From NCBI GenBank assembly GCA_002897955.1, contig BDTY01000089.1, positions 1 to 38,522 on the forward strand: 38,522 nt of DNA, read 5' to 3'. Of this stretch, positions 1-7,897 are shown piece after piece. Each line of letters opens with the position of its first letter. Positions within the stretch are counted from its first letter, which is position 1. The position numbers and the translations under genes were made by a program. The notes under the pieces were generated by a model. The model had not been told where the DNA came from, did no database searches, and worked only from the letters and a program-made list of their open reading frames with translations. The stretch is from an archaeon BMS3Bbin15 (GTDB taxonomy: Archaea; Hydrothermarchaeota; Hydrothermarchaeia; Hydrothermarchaeales; BMS3B).

Positions 1-156
1 AAATGCCCTTACTGTGGGTTGGTTCTTGATAGGCATGTTAATGCTGCCATAAATATCTTATACAGAGGATTGAAAAAAATAGGGTTGGGATACACCGATT
101 TGATGCCTGTTCGAGGTCTAGCACTAGTGTCATGCCAATTTAGTTATGAAACATAA
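1..156 (+). CDS. tnpB: TnpB (IS200/IS605 OrfB), C-terminal fragment
   Basis: The frame is open from the first base and encodes the last 51 residues of a TnpB-type protein, the RNA-guided nuclease of IS200/IS605 elements. It begins inside the zinc ribbon (CPYC, residues 2-5) and runs into the RuvC-III block, LDRHVNAAINIL at residues 9-20. Family members normally read D-R-D-x-N-A-A here. This copy has His (codon 34-36) at the second Asp, the position I take to be catalytic. The last 15 or so residues look atypical and may be a drifted tail. The 5' part lies outside the window. A right-end hairpin of the element follows at 324-343. Confidence 0.85.
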   Translation, partial: KCPYCGLVLDRHVNAAINILYRGLKKIGLGYTDLMPVRGLALVSCQFSYET

Positions 157-323
157 TACTTGGATAGTTTCCTGTCAGCCCTCTCTCTCGTAAACTTCCA
201 ATCTATCTTCTTTTTCAGGTCATTCCTTCCCCCAATCCATGAAGACAGTATAGTATTTGGAGATTATAAAGTTGTCATAAAATTAAGTTGCTGAGACACT
301 AGATACACCTATGACTCAGGAAG

Positions 324-343
324 CCCACGGCTTTAGCCGTGGG
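324..343 (+). repeat. IS right-end hairpin
   Basis: CCCACGGCTTTAGCCGTGGG forms a perfect 9-bp stem with a TT loop. It has the same architecture as the hairpin at 37508-37527, with two compensated base-pair changes between them. Confidence 0.8.
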
Positions 344-418
344 TAGTTCACTATACAATAGGAAACATAGAAGTTATACTTCTGTTTCATCTTAAAATAT
401 TTTAGCATGTTGGTGACA

Positions 419-793
419 ATGCCTAAGGTTGCTTTAGATACTAACTTTCTCTTACTACCCTTCCAGCTAAGGGTTGATATAGAAGAACAGCTTGAAGAGC
501 TCCTCCCGGGAGCAGATATATATGTTCCCAGCTCTGTTATACGGGAGCTCATAGGGCTGAGCCATGGAAAGATGAAGAGAGATGCAAAACTTGCCCTGGA
601 ACTTGCTAAAAGATATAAAGTTGTTAAAACAGAAGCAGGAGGAGATGAAGCCCTTGTTGAGCTGGCCGAAAAGGACTATGTAATAGCTACCAACGATAAG
701 CTTTTAAAGGAGAAGATAAGAAAAATGGGAAAGGCAGTAATATTTTTAAGGCAGGAAAAGCTTTTAAACATAAGTGGTTATGGAGGTATTTAG
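419..793 (+). CDS. Fcf1-like PIN-domain endoribonuclease
   Basis: This is a PIN-domain protein of about 124 residues. The acidic metal-binding residues are in the expected order: Asp in LDTNFLL near the N terminus, Glu in VIRELIGL, and Asp in IATNDKLL, with the closing strand AVIFLRQ. It resembles the archaeal COG1412 (Fcf1/Utp24-like) group rather than operon-encoded VapC toxins, because no antitoxin is adjacent and it heads the rpo7-spt4-S24e-S27ae operon. From family and context it is probably an rRNA-processing or RNA-cleaving enzyme. I prefer the ATG at 419 (MPKVALDTNF) over the in-frame ATG at 407, because the conserved beta-strand begins here. A GGTGA lies at 412-416, although spacing to 419 is short. 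Its stop abuts the hppA ATG. Confidence 0.75.
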   Translation: MPKVALDTNFLLLPFQLRVDIEEQLEELLPGADIYVPSSVIRELIGLSHGKMKRDAKLALELAKRYKVVKTEAGGDEALVELAEKDYVIATNDKLLKEKIRKMGKAVIFLRQEKLLNISGYGGI

Positions 794-2842
794 ATGGAAA
801 TAGCTTTGATAGGAATAGGTACAGGTATTCTTGCCCTTATCTTTGCAGCATATTTATTTAGAAATGTACTCAGCTACGAACCAGGAAATGAAAAGATGCA
901 GAAGATTGCTGGAGCTATTCAGCAGGGTGCAATGGCCTATCTAAACAGGCAGTATAAAACTATTGCTGTTTTTGCTATTGGTTTAGCGTTGATTCTGGGA
1001 GTGGTAATAAACTGGCAAACTGGCATAGGTTTTATCGTAGGTTCAACCTTTTCAGCTATTGCCGGTTATATAGGAATGAATATGTCTGTGAGAGCCAATG
1101 TCAGGACAGCAAATGCTGCTGGCAAAGGAGGCATGGATGAAGCTCTTCCTCTTGCCTTCAAGGGTGGCGCTGTCACAGGTATGAGTGTTGTGGGTCTGGG
1201 CCTTCTTGGTATCAGCCTTTTTTACTATTTTTTCAGAAACCCCTTTCTCATTGTGGGCTTTGGCTTTGGAAGCAGTTTGATAAGCCTTTTTGCAAGAATT
1301 GGAGGAGGAATCTACACCAAGGCTGCTGATGTTGGTGCAGACCTTGTGGGCAAGATTGAAGCAGGAATACCTGAGGATGACCCCAGAAATCCTGCTGTCA
1401 TAGCAGATAATGTCGGGGACAATGTTGGAGATTGCGCAGGTATGGGAGCGGATTTATTTGAGACATATGCAGTTACCTCCATAGCTGCAATGCTGTTAGG
1501 TTATATACTAATAGGTTCCACTCTGGCTGTTGAGCTTCCTATAGCTCTGGGTGCTGCTGCAATTATTGCCAGTATTATTGGCATCTTCTTTGTACGTTAT
1601 TCTGATGGGAGCATTATGGGCACACTATATAAGGGTGTAATAGCCAGTGGAGTTATATCAATTGCTTTATTTTATATACTCATAAACTATCTCATGAAAG
1701 GAAGTGTTTTAATATACCATGACCCGTACAGAGGAAAAATCATCCTGGGTTCTGGTGATATATTTATAGCAACTCTTGTTGGTATAGGTATTACTATAGC
1801 CATGATTGTAATCACAGAGTACTTCACATCCACGAAATACTTCCCTGTACAGAGTATATCAAGAGCTTCGACAACAGGGCCAGCCACAAACATTATCACA
1901 GGTATGGCTGTTGGTTTCAAAAGCACTGCTATCCCTGTTCTTATTGTTGGCTTTGGTATACTGGTTAGCTACTCATTCGCGGGCATATACGGTGTGGCTT
2001 TAGCTGCCATGGCCATGCTCAGCATAACAGGCATAATAGTTGCTCTTGACTCCTTCGGGCCCATAACAGACAATGCAGGAGGTATAGCTGAGATGGCAGG
2101 GCTTTCAGAGGAGGTAAGGAATGTAACAGATGCTCTGGATTCCGTAGGTAATACAACAAAAGCGATTACGAAGGGCTATGCCATAGCAAGTGCTGCTCTG
2201 GCAGCCCTTGCCCTTTTTTCTGCATACACTGAAGAGCTTACATCCAGTTCATCACAATTCACACTCAAGAGCTTCAATATAGCTGACCCACATGTGCTTG
2301 TAGGACTCCTATTTGGAGGTATGATACCATTCCTCTTTGCAGCCTTTGCTATGGAGGGAGTCGGTGCCACTGCTCATAAAGTAGTAGAAGAGGTAAGAAG
2401 ACAGTTCAGGGAAATCCCAGGGATTATGGAGGGGAAGGCAGAACCTGAGTATGCAAAATGTGTTGACATAGTAACTGTAGGAGCTCTGAAGAAGATGACC
2501 ACTCCAGCACTTCTAGCTGTACTCAGTCCACTTGCTGTTGGCTTCATTCTCGGACCTCTTGCCCTCGGTGGGCTACTTATGGGGAGTATAGTATCAGGAC
2601 TTCTGCTCGCTCTGACCATGTCCAATGGTGGTGCTGCATGGGACAATGCCAAAAAATATATAGAAGAAGGTAACCTTGGAGGAAAAGGCAGTGAGGCTCA
2701 TAAAGCTGCTATTGTTGGCGATACAGTAGGCGACCCCTACAAAGATACTGCGGGACCTGCCATAAATCCACTGATTAAGGTGATGAACACCATAGCAGTG
2801 ATTTTCGCTCCGCTGATAGCAAGTCACTTCCTCTTGAAATAA
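794..2842 (+). CDS. hppA: Membrane H+-translocating pyrophosphatase, K+-independent type
   Basis: The 682-residue polytopic protein hydrolyses pyrophosphate and pumps protons across the cytoplasmic membrane. The pyrophosphate/Mg binding block is clear: AADVGADLVGKIEAGIPEDD and then NPAVIADNVGDNVGDCAGMG, roughly residues 175-220. The C-terminal block GDTVGDPYKDTAGPAINPL is also present. In the GNTTKA motif residue 456 is Lys. In this family Lys here marks K+-independent H+-PPases and Ala marks K+-dependent ones. The ATG follows the PIN stop codon directly, and GGAGG at 782-786 inside the PIN gene gives 7-nt spacing, so translation is probably coupled. Its place between the PIN gene and rpo7 is unusual. 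Confidence 0.96.
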   Translation: MEIALIGIGTGILALIFAAYLFRNVLSYEPGNEKMQKIAGAIQQGAMAYLNRQYKTIAVFAIGLALILGVVINWQTGIGFIVGSTFSAIAGYIGMNMSVRANVRTANAAGKGGMDEALPLAFKGGAVTGMSVVGLGLLGISLFYYFFRNPFLIVGFGFGSSLISLFARIGGGIYTKAADVGADLVGKIEAGIPEDDPRNPAVIADNVGDNVGDCAGMGADLFETYAVTSIAAMLLGYILIGSTLAVELPIALGAAAIIASIIGIFFVRYSDGSIMGTLYKGVIASGVISIALFYILINYLMKGSVLIYHDPYRGKIILGSGDIFIATLVGIGITIAMIVITEYFTSTKYFPVQSISRASTTGPATNIITGMAVGFKSTAIPVLIVGFGILVSYSFAGIYGVALAAMAMLSITGIIVALDSFGPITDNAGGIAEMAGLSEEVRNVTDALDSVGNTTKAITKGYAIASAALAALALFSAYTEELTSSSSQFTLKSFNIADPHVLVGLLFGGMIPFLFAAFAMEGVGATAHKVVEEVRRQFREIPGIMEGKAEPEYAKCVDIVTVGALKKMTTPALLAVLSPLAVGFILGPLALGGLLMGSIVSGLLLALTMSNGGAAWDNAKKYIEEGNLGGKGSEAHKAAIVGDTVGDPYKDTAGPAINPLIKVMNTIAVIFAPLIASHFLLK

Positions 2843-2855
2843 AGGAGGTATAAAA

Positions 2856-3452
2856 ATTTTTAAACTAGCTTTAATGAAAGAACTTATAAGAGTTCCACCA
2901 GAGAGATTTGGAAGTCCCCTTGAAGAAGTTATAGAGGACATTCTGAGGAAAGGATATATGTTCAATGAAAGACAGGAGGGTGGTTTTGAAGGAAGGCTTC
3001 ACCCGGATATGGGAATGATACTCGCAATTTATAAAATCACCAAAATAGGTGAAGGCAAGATAATTCCAGGTGATGGTGCAGCCTACCACAGAACAGAATT
3101 TGAGGCTCTTATTTTCTATCCCGAACTTCACGAAATTATCGATGGTGAAGTTGTCGAGGTAGTTGAATTTGGCGCTTTTGCAAGATTTGCAGCCTTTGAT
3201 GCCCTTGTGCATGTCTCCCAGATTACAGACGACTATATAAGCTACGATAAGAAGAGAGAGGCTCTTATAGGCAAGGAAACCAGAAAGGTTCTTGAAGTGA
3301 ATGACAGAGTGAGAGCAAGGATTGTTGCAGTAAGCCTGAACCCGGATAAGCAGAAGGAATCCAAGATAAATCTTACAATGAGACAGCCGGGCCTTGGTAA
3401 GTTTAAATGGATTGAGGATGAAAAGAAAAAGGCTAAGAATAAGGAGAAGTAA
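2856..3452 (+). CDS. rpoE: RNA polymerase subunit Rpo7 (E'), probable ATT start
   Basis: Rpo7 forms the stalk of archaeal RNA polymerase with Rpo4 (encoded at 23463 here). The N-terminal RNP-like part (IRVPPERFG) is followed by an S1/OB domain (GEVVEVVEFGAFARF, LVHVSQITDDY). The first ATG is at 2874, but it lies 25 nt after the Shine-Dalgarno GGAGG (2844-2848) and omits family N-terminal residues. An ATT codon at 2856 lies exactly 7 nt after GGAGG. It yields a protein starting (I/M)FKLALMKELIRVPP, with ten residues before IRVPP, as I recall for M. jannaschii Rpo7. I therefore place the start at ATT 2856; the alternative is ATG 2874. Confidence 0.93.
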   Translation: MFKLALMKELIRVPPERFGSPLEEVIEDILRKGYMFNERQEGGFEGRLHPDMGMILAIYKITKIGEGKIIPGDGAAYHRTEFEALIFYPELHEIIDGEVVEVVEFGAFARFAAFDALVHVSQITDDYISYDKKREALIGKETRKVLEVNDRVRARIVAVSLNPDKQKESKINLTMRQPGLGKFKWIEDEKKKAKNKEK

Positions 3453-3454
3453 GA

Positions 3455-3643
3455 ATGGCAAAAAAAGAAAAGGCATGCAAGCAGTGCAGGATGATAACTT
3501 CAAAAGATACCTGCATATACTGCAATATAAACACATCTGGAGAATGGTTCGGCTTTGTATATATTGTAAATCCAGAGGAATCAGAGATAGCCCAGAAGCT
3601 TGGAGTTAAAATTAATGGTAGATATGCATTGAGGATTAGGTGA
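3455..3643 (+). CDS. spt4: Transcription elongation factor Spt4 (RpoE'')
   Basis: This 62-residue protein has an N-terminal zinc ribbon with two pairs, CKQC and CIYC, followed by the Spt4 core (GEWFGFVYIVNPEESEIA). Spt4 binds Spt5 and helps clamp RNA polymerase for processive elongation. It starts two bases after the rpo7 stop. Its own stop overlaps the ATG of the next gene by one base, so it sits in a tight operon. The rpo7-spt4 pairing is the standard archaeal arrangement. Confidence 0.95.
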   Translation: MAKKEKACKQCRMITSKDTCIYCNINTSGEWFGFVYIVNPEESEIAQKLGVKINGRYALRIR

Positions 3644-4158
3644 TGGAAGATTTGATTTTACCTGACACTCTGAGGCATTATCTGAGAAAGCCTCTGGGAG
3701 AGCTTTTTACAGAAGAAGGTGCAATGGAAAGAATCAAAAAGAGAATTAGAGACTCAAAGGTCATAACAGTAGGAGATGTAGTTTCAAGTGAGGCTGAGAA
3801 AGCAGGAATAAAACCCAAAGTGAAGATTATAGACTTCAGAACAAAGAGGAAGAACATTGATAGCCATGAGCCTTCTGGCAGGGTGATAAGGGCAAAGAAC
3901 CCTCCTGCCCATATCACAAAGGAACTCTGGGATGCAGTGCGTGAGGCTGTTAACTGTGATGATGAAGTTACTATTATTGTCGAAGGTGAAGAAGACCTGG
4001 CTGTTCTCCCCGCTGTTATTGAAGCAGATTGGGGCGATTATGTTATATACGGGCAGCCGGAGCAGGGTGTTGTTCTTGTTAGCTGTGGTGACGACTCTAA
4101 ACTTCATGTCGGTATAATTATAAAGATGATAATGGATAGAAAAGAACTTAAGATATAA
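3643..4158 (+). CDS. GTP-dependent dephospho-CoA kinase (DUF359)
   Basis: The 171-residue protein belongs to the DUF359 family, shown in Thermococcus to be the archaeal GTP-dependent dephospho-CoA kinase, the last step of coenzyme A synthesis. Recognisable family segments are the central DFRTKRK, the NPPAHITKELW strand-helix, IVEGEEDLAVLPAV, and the C-terminal YGQPEQGVVLV. I chose ATG 3643, which overlaps the spt4 stop by one base; an in-frame GTG immediately upstream at 3640 is the alternative. The gene is regularly found between spt4 and rps24e in euryarchaea, matching its position here. Confidence 0.88.
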   Translation: MEDLILPDTLRHYLRKPLGELFTEEGAMERIKKRIRDSKVITVGDVVSSEAEKAGIKPKVKIIDFRTKRKNIDSHEPSGRVIRAKNPPAHITKELWDAVREAVNCDDEVTIIVEGEEDLAVLPAVIEADWGDYVIYGQPEQGVVLVSCGDDSKLHVGIIIKMIMDRKELKI

Positions 4159-4170
4159 GGAGGTTATGTC

Positions 4171-4497
4171 ATGGAGATTGAAATACTTGAAGATAGAAAT
4201 AATCCTGTTCTACACAGGAGAGAGGTAAGGTTTAAGGTTATTATTCACAAAGGAGCTACACCATCAAGAGTTGAAGTCAGGAATAAGCTTATTGCTATCC
4301 TTAGCGCAGATAAGAATGCCTTTATTGTGAAAAAAATAGAGTCCAGCTTTGGAGTAAAAGTTTCTGAAGGTTCCGCAATGGTTTATGAGAACAGAGAAGC
4401 AATGCTCAAAATTGAGGCCGAACATCTGCTTAAAAAGAACTTTTCTGAGGGTGAGCTTAAGTCACTCAGAAATAAAGCTACTAAACAGGAGGCTTAG
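4171..4497 (+). CDS. rps24e: Ribosomal protein S24e
   Basis: The 108-residue small-subunit protein is recognisable from its N terminus ([19 protein letters not shown]) and the [20 protein letters not shown] core. GGAGG at 4159-4163 lies exactly 7 nt before this ATG; an earlier ATG at 4166 is out of frame. The S27ae gene follows after two bases. Confidence 0.95.
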   Translation: MEIEILEDRNNPVLHRREVRFKVIIHKGATPSRVEVRNKLIAILSADKNAFIVKKIESSFGVKVSEGSAMVYENREAMLKIEAEHLLKKNFSEGELKSLRNKATKQEA

Positions 4498-4499
4498 AT

Positions 4500-4655
4500 A
4501 TGGGTCAGAAATGGAAGTATTACGAAATTAAAGGAGACAAGCTGGAGCGAAAACGTCAGACCTGTCCCAGATGTGGTGATGGAGTTTTTCTTGCAGAACA
4601 CAGGAATAGGTCCTCCTGTGGCACATGTGGTTATATGGTCTGGAAAAAGAAATGA
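4500..4655 (+). CDS. rps27ae: Ribosomal protein S27ae
   Basis: This is a 51-residue zinc-ribbon ribosomal protein of the small subunit. The two zinc-ligand pairs are CPRC and CGTC, with the family start [18 protein letters not shown]. It begins two bases after the S24e stop, and its TGA overlaps the kae1 ATG in an ATGA junction, implying translational coupling. Confidence 0.95.
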   Translation: MGQKWKYYEIKGDKLERKRQTCPRCGDGVFLAEHRNRSSCGTCGYMVWKKK

Positions 4656-5623
4656 AGTGTCTTGGTATAGAGGCTACAGCAGAGAAGCTGGGTATTGGAA
4701 TCGTTAACATTAAGGGCGAAATCCTGGCAAACATTACAAAGTACAAGCCTCTTACCACGGGTATTCATCCCAGAGAGGCTGCCCAGCATCATGCAGATAA
4801 TATAAAAGACCTGATTAAAGAGACTCTCCAGAAGGCAGAACTCTCCTTTAAAGACATTGACCTGATATCTTTTTCTCAGGGTCCGGGGCTTGGACCATGC
4901 TTGAGAGTAGCCGCAGTGGCAGCAAGAACTCTGGCTTTAAAATATTCTTTACCTCTGGTTGGAGTCAATCACTGTGTTGCCCATATAGAAATAGGAAGGC
5001 TCAAAACGGAATCCAGAGACCCTCTGACAGTTTATGTTTCAGGAGGTAATACACAGATAACTGCCTTTGTCTCTGGAAGGTACAGAGTTTTTGGCGAGAC
5101 TCTTGATATAGCTCTAGGTAATCTTATTGACCAGTTTGCCAGAGCAGCAAATCTTGGTAATCCCGGTGGCCCTGTTGTGGAGAAGCTGGCAAGGAAGGGA
5201 AACTATATTGAGCTGCCCTATACTGTAAAAGGCATGGATTTATCCTACTCGGGTTTATTAACCGCTGCCAAAAGAGCTCTGAATAGTTATAGTGTAGAGG
5301 ACGTGTGCTACAGCCTGCAGGAAGTTTCTTTTTCGATGCTTGTCGAAGTCGCAGAGAGAGCTCTTGCACATACAGGCAAGGAAGAGCTTCTCATTGCAGG
5401 TGGGGTTGGAGTTAACAGAAGACTTCAGGAAATGCTAAATTCCATGGCCGATGAGAGAGGTTCGGGGTTCTTTACCACGCCTGAAAATTTACTCGGTGAC
5501 AATGGCGCCATGATAGCCTGGCTTGGAATTCTCGAATATACTCATGGAAAAAGAATGAAGCCTGAGGATAGCTTTGTGATGCAGCGCTGGCGCACTGATG
5601 AAGTGGAGGTGCTCTGGCGGTGA
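4652..5623 (+). CDS. kae1: tRNA threonylcarbamoyltransferase Kae1 (KEOPS)
   Basis: The 323-residue ASKHA-fold protein is the catalytic subunit of the KEOPS complex, which makes t6A37 on ANN-decoding tRNAs. The metal ligands His107 and His111 are visible in VNHCVAHIE. The nucleotide-binding segments [18 protein letters not shown] and [13 protein letters not shown] are intact, as is the terminal Asp motif in [11 protein letters not shown]. The start is the ATG overlapping the S27ae stop ([12 protein letters not shown]); the frame stays open upstream inside rps27ae, but family length fits 4652. The kinase partner Bud32 is a separate overlapping gene rather than fused, unlike in many euryarchaea. 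Confidence 0.96.
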   Translation: MKCLGIEATAEKLGIGIVNIKGEILANITKYKPLTTGIHPREAAQHHADNIKDLIKETLQKAELSFKDIDLISFSQGPGLGPCLRVAAVAARTLALKYSLPLVGVNHCVAHIEIGRLKTESRDPLTVYVSGGNTQITAFVSGRYRVFGETLDIALGNLIDQFARAANLGNPGGPVVEKLARKGNYIELPYTVKGMDLSYSGLLTAAKRALNSYSVEDVCYSLQEVSFSMLVEVAERALAHTGKEELLIAGGVGVNRRLQEMLNSMADERGSGFFTTPENLLGDNGAMIAWLGILEYTHGKRMKPEDSFVMQRWRTDEVEVLWR

Positions 5624-6228
5624 AACTCATAGCAAGAGGGGCCGAGGCAGTTATTTTGCTTGACGAAGGGGAGATTATCAAAAAGAGAATAAAAAAGGAT
5701 TATAGAATACCCCAGATTGATTTAAAACTCAGAAAAAACAGGACAAAACGGGAAGCAAGGCTTCTCTCTCTTGCAAGACAGAACGGGATACCCACACCAT
5801 TTGTCAGGGATGTAATTCCGGAAGAGTTCACACTCAGAATTTCATATATCGAGGGTGAAAAGCTCAGGAACATTGTAGAAAAACTAAAAAACATTAAGGA
5901 GATTTTCCATGAAGTTGGAAACCTTGCCGGTAAAATGCACAGCGGAAATATTATTCACGGCGATTTGACCACATCAAACATGATTCTTTCAAAAGGAAGA
6001 ATATACCTTATAGATTTTGGCCTTGGTGAAGTTAATGAAAGTATTGAGGCAAAGGGTACAGATATACTTGTTTTCAAGAAATCAGTATGTTCCACACACT
6101 TTGAGTATGAAGAAGAGATTCTTGATGCCTTTTTCAGAGGCTATCAGGAAAGTTTTCCTTCCGGTAGCAGAGTAATTGAAAGACTGAAGCTCATGGAAAG
6201 AAGAGGGAGGTATTTTTCTGAACGCTGA
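5620..6228 (+). CDS. bud32: Bud32 atypical kinase/ATPase (KEOPS)
   Basis: The 202-residue small RIO-like kinase is the Kae1 partner that couples ATP hydrolysis to the KEOPS cycle. The catalytic loop HGDLTTSN starts at His113 and the metal-binding DFGLG begins at Asp132. The N-terminal lysine region (IIKKRIKKDYRIPQIDLKLR) and the basic C-terminal tail fit the family. It starts with GTG at 5620, overlapping the kae1 stop by four bases. The operon continues with rdgB, whose start lies inside this gene. Confidence 0.95.
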   Translation: MKLIARGAEAVILLDEGEIIKKRIKKDYRIPQIDLKLRKNRTKREARLLSLARQNGIPTPFVRDVIPEEFTLRISYIEGEKLRNIVEKLKNIKEIFHEVGNLAGKMHSGNIIHGDLTTSNMILSKGRIYLIDFGLGEVNESIEAKGTDILVFKKSVCSTHFEYEEEILDAFFRGYQESFPSGSRVIERLKLMERRGRYFSER

Positions 6229-6763
6229 ACTTTATTTTATAACCTCTAATGAGCACAAATTTAATGAGGCAAGAGAGATTCTAAAAGGTATTGAGATTAA
6301 GCTTATAAGGAAAAGCTACAGAGAAATTCAGAGTGATACCCTTAAAGAGGTTGCAATTGAAGCTATGAAGGAGATGGAGGGTGACAGAATTTTCATAGAG
6401 GACTCAGGTTTATTCGTTGAGGCTCTCAGGGGCTTTCCAGGGGTTTATTCTGCCTATGTATCTAAAACTATTGGTTATAAGGGAATTCTCAGACTTATGA
6501 AAGGCGAGGAGAACAGGAAGGCTTATTTTAAATCTGTTGTTTGTCTTAAGCTGAAAGGCGAGATTAAGATTTTCAGAGGAAAGGTTGAAGGCAGAATAGC
6601 AGAAAAGGCAAGAGGAAGAGGTGGCTTTGGCTATGACCCGATTTTTATTCCAGAGGGAAGTGACAAAACCTTTGCTGAGGCACCCGAAATTAAAAACATA
6701 GCTTCCCATAGAAAGAGAGCTCTTGAGGGTATGAAAGATTTCCTTGAAGAGTTTCAGATTTGA
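6218..6763 (+). CDS. rdgB: XTP/dITP pyrophosphatase (RdgB/Ham1), probable CTG start
   Basis: This house-cleaning NTPase removes XTP, ITP and dITP. All family motifs are present: ITSNEHK (the S/T-x-N-x-x-K loop) near the N terminus, EDSGLFVEAL, GFGYDPIF and the C-terminal SHRKRAL. The first ATG (6365) would delete the nucleotide-binding N terminus, yet the upstream frame is open and encodes ELYFITSNEHKFNEAREIL. The only plausible start is CTG at 6218, exactly 7 nt after GGAGG (6206-6210), inside the end of bud32. The resulting 181 residues match archaeal RdgB length. Confidence 0.93.
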   Translation: MNAELYFITSNEHKFNEAREILKGIEIKLIRKSYREIQSDTLKEVAIEAMKEMEGDRIFIEDSGLFVEALRGFPGVYSAYVSKTIGYKGILRLMKGEENRKAYFKSVVCLKLKGEIKIFRGKVEGRIAEKARGRGGFGYDPIFIPEGSDKTFAEAPEIKNIASHRKRALEGMKDFLEEFQI

Positions 6764-6898
6764 CAAAAACATTATTTTATCCTAATACCCTGTACTATCT
6801 CCTTTAATTTGGTGTATTAACATGATTATATTTGATATCAATGGTTCGTAAAGTAATCCCGGGAAGTTTAAGACTAAAATTCAAGACAAAGTAATGTT

Positions 6899-7422
6899 TT
6901 ACCTAACGAACATTGTTTTTAAGCGCACTCTGTTTATCGGCTTCAGGAGATTGTAACTCAACAAGCAGGCTAATAATAGGAATATAATACCTATTGCCAG
7001 ATAAAGTGGATTGTGGTAAAGAAGTTCTACTTCTTTTAGCACCGGCGGCTGACCTGGAGTTTCAAGAAATTCTGTAATTATCTTCATATTCTCACCAGAC
7101 AAATATCTAATAATTTCAAAAATCGATATTACCAAAGAGAGTATAATGGTTGTTAGCGATAAGGTTATTTTGATTTTTCCAGAAGTATCCAACATTCCTC
7201 TGCCGGCCTGAGTCAGGGTATAATACACGAACTTTGATTCTGGACGCTCTACTTTGCGACCAGCACACAATGGTTTAATAACTTCAGATGGTCCAGCAGG
7301 TTGAGCTCTTTTGATATCTCGCTTAAAGTTTTGTTTCTCTCATTTAAAGTTTTAAGGATTCTTATCCGCGTGTCAGAGGCCAATGTTTTTATAACTTCCC
7401 CATCCAAAATGGCTTCTCCCAT
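6899..7422 (-). pseudogene. Broken ArsR-like winged-helix membrane regulator
   Basis: Reading the minus strand from ATG 7422, 57 codons encode an ArsR-type N terminus (VIKTLASDTRIRILKTLNERN, then LSEISKELNL and DHLKLLNH), stopping at 7249. The homologous continuation is in another frame from about 7270: RKVERPESKFVYYTLTQAG, followed by two predicted membrane helices (KITLSLTTIILSLVISIFEI and LYLAIGIIFLLLACLLSYNL). The recognition helix region is also shorter than usual. This looks like a frameshift plus small deletions in a winged-helix protein with a C-terminal two-helix membrane anchor. The function of the intact form is unknown. Confidence 0.65.
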
Positions 7423-7609
7423 AGTGTATTTTATCTTGAGGTGTTCAACTTAAATTATTTTGGGTGTGTCAACAGTGGTTAGAATTTATCCCAAGAAACA
7501 ATAGTTCTGTTATAAAAATAAAAAATAGGAGGATTTATTTCTCTTGAGAAATTCGCCCCAAGTATTTATAAATTCTCTCTGATTTAACTGAACTACTCTC
7601 CCCATAGAA
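7423..7609. other. Intergenic stretch, no gene recognised
   Basis: This AT-rich stretch lies between two broken genes. A minus-strand reading frame beginning with ATG shortly after the antitoxin-like relic (MGRVVQLNQREFINTWGEFL) is 31 codons long and unrecognised; it could be a remnant of a toxin partner, but nothing proves it. Plus-strand AGGAGG near 7530 precedes no credible ORF. Confidence 0.4.
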
Positions 7610-7780
7610 TTATCTTTCAGTTTCCTTTACAGATAAAGTTTCTGCTATTGAGCAGAGGACATCCGAACCGTCTGGTTCAGAGTATTCCAGAAAATTCATC
7701 ACTTTTTGTAATTTTTACTCTGGAAACCTTTCTATCTTTTTAATAAGCCTATTCTTCAAGTCAGCGGCAACAGTAAAGGT
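7610..7780 (-). pseudogene. Relic of a small antitoxin-like protein
   Basis: One minus-strand frame reads LKNRLIKKIERFPE, an in-frame TAA at 7715-7717, then KLQKVMNFLEYSEPDGSDVL and onward to a second TAA at 7610. The pattern, L-x-x-R-L-I-x-K-I-E-x-x-P-E-x-K-L-x-x-V-x-x-F-L-E, is that of short antitoxin-like proteins of type II toxin-antitoxin loci. No ATG or clear start is visible, and the nonsense codon splits the reading frame, so I call it a decayed gene. An intact toxin is not adjacent. Confidence 0.5.
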
Positions 7781-7897
7781 TCACAGGTCTTTAATTGAAA
7801 GCTATTATAATACATAACTGTATATAGTAACATAAATTGGAATCAGAGCTTAAATAGAAATATTTTAGGAGATAAATCTGCCACTTACAACCTTTGT

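Larger units (their letters stand above)
1..351 (+). mobile_element. IS200/IS605-type (tnpB-only?) element, right part
   Basis: This is the 3' end of tnpB, then about 165 non-coding bases, then a subterminal palindrome at 324-343 followed by GTAGTTCAC. That arrangement (tnpB, short non-coding tail, 9-bp hairpin, TTCAC-type end) is typical of the right end of IS200/IS605 elements, where the tail is also the source of the guide (omega) RNA. No tnpA is visible. The left end lies outside the window. The inferred right boundary near 351 is about 70 bases upstream of the first gene of the ribosomal/RNA polymerase operon. Confidence 0.7.

Noticed and set aside
419-793. VapC toxin of a toxin-antitoxin pair
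   Set aside because: No small antitoxin gene precedes it, and its position at the head of the rpo7/S24e operon fits the Fcf1-like archaeal PIN group.
2871-3536. 221-codon minus-strand frame opposite rpo7/spt4
   Set aside because: Rpo7 and Spt4 on the plus strand are certain, and the opposite frame has a skewed Ser/Cys/Leu composition typical of an antisense shadow.
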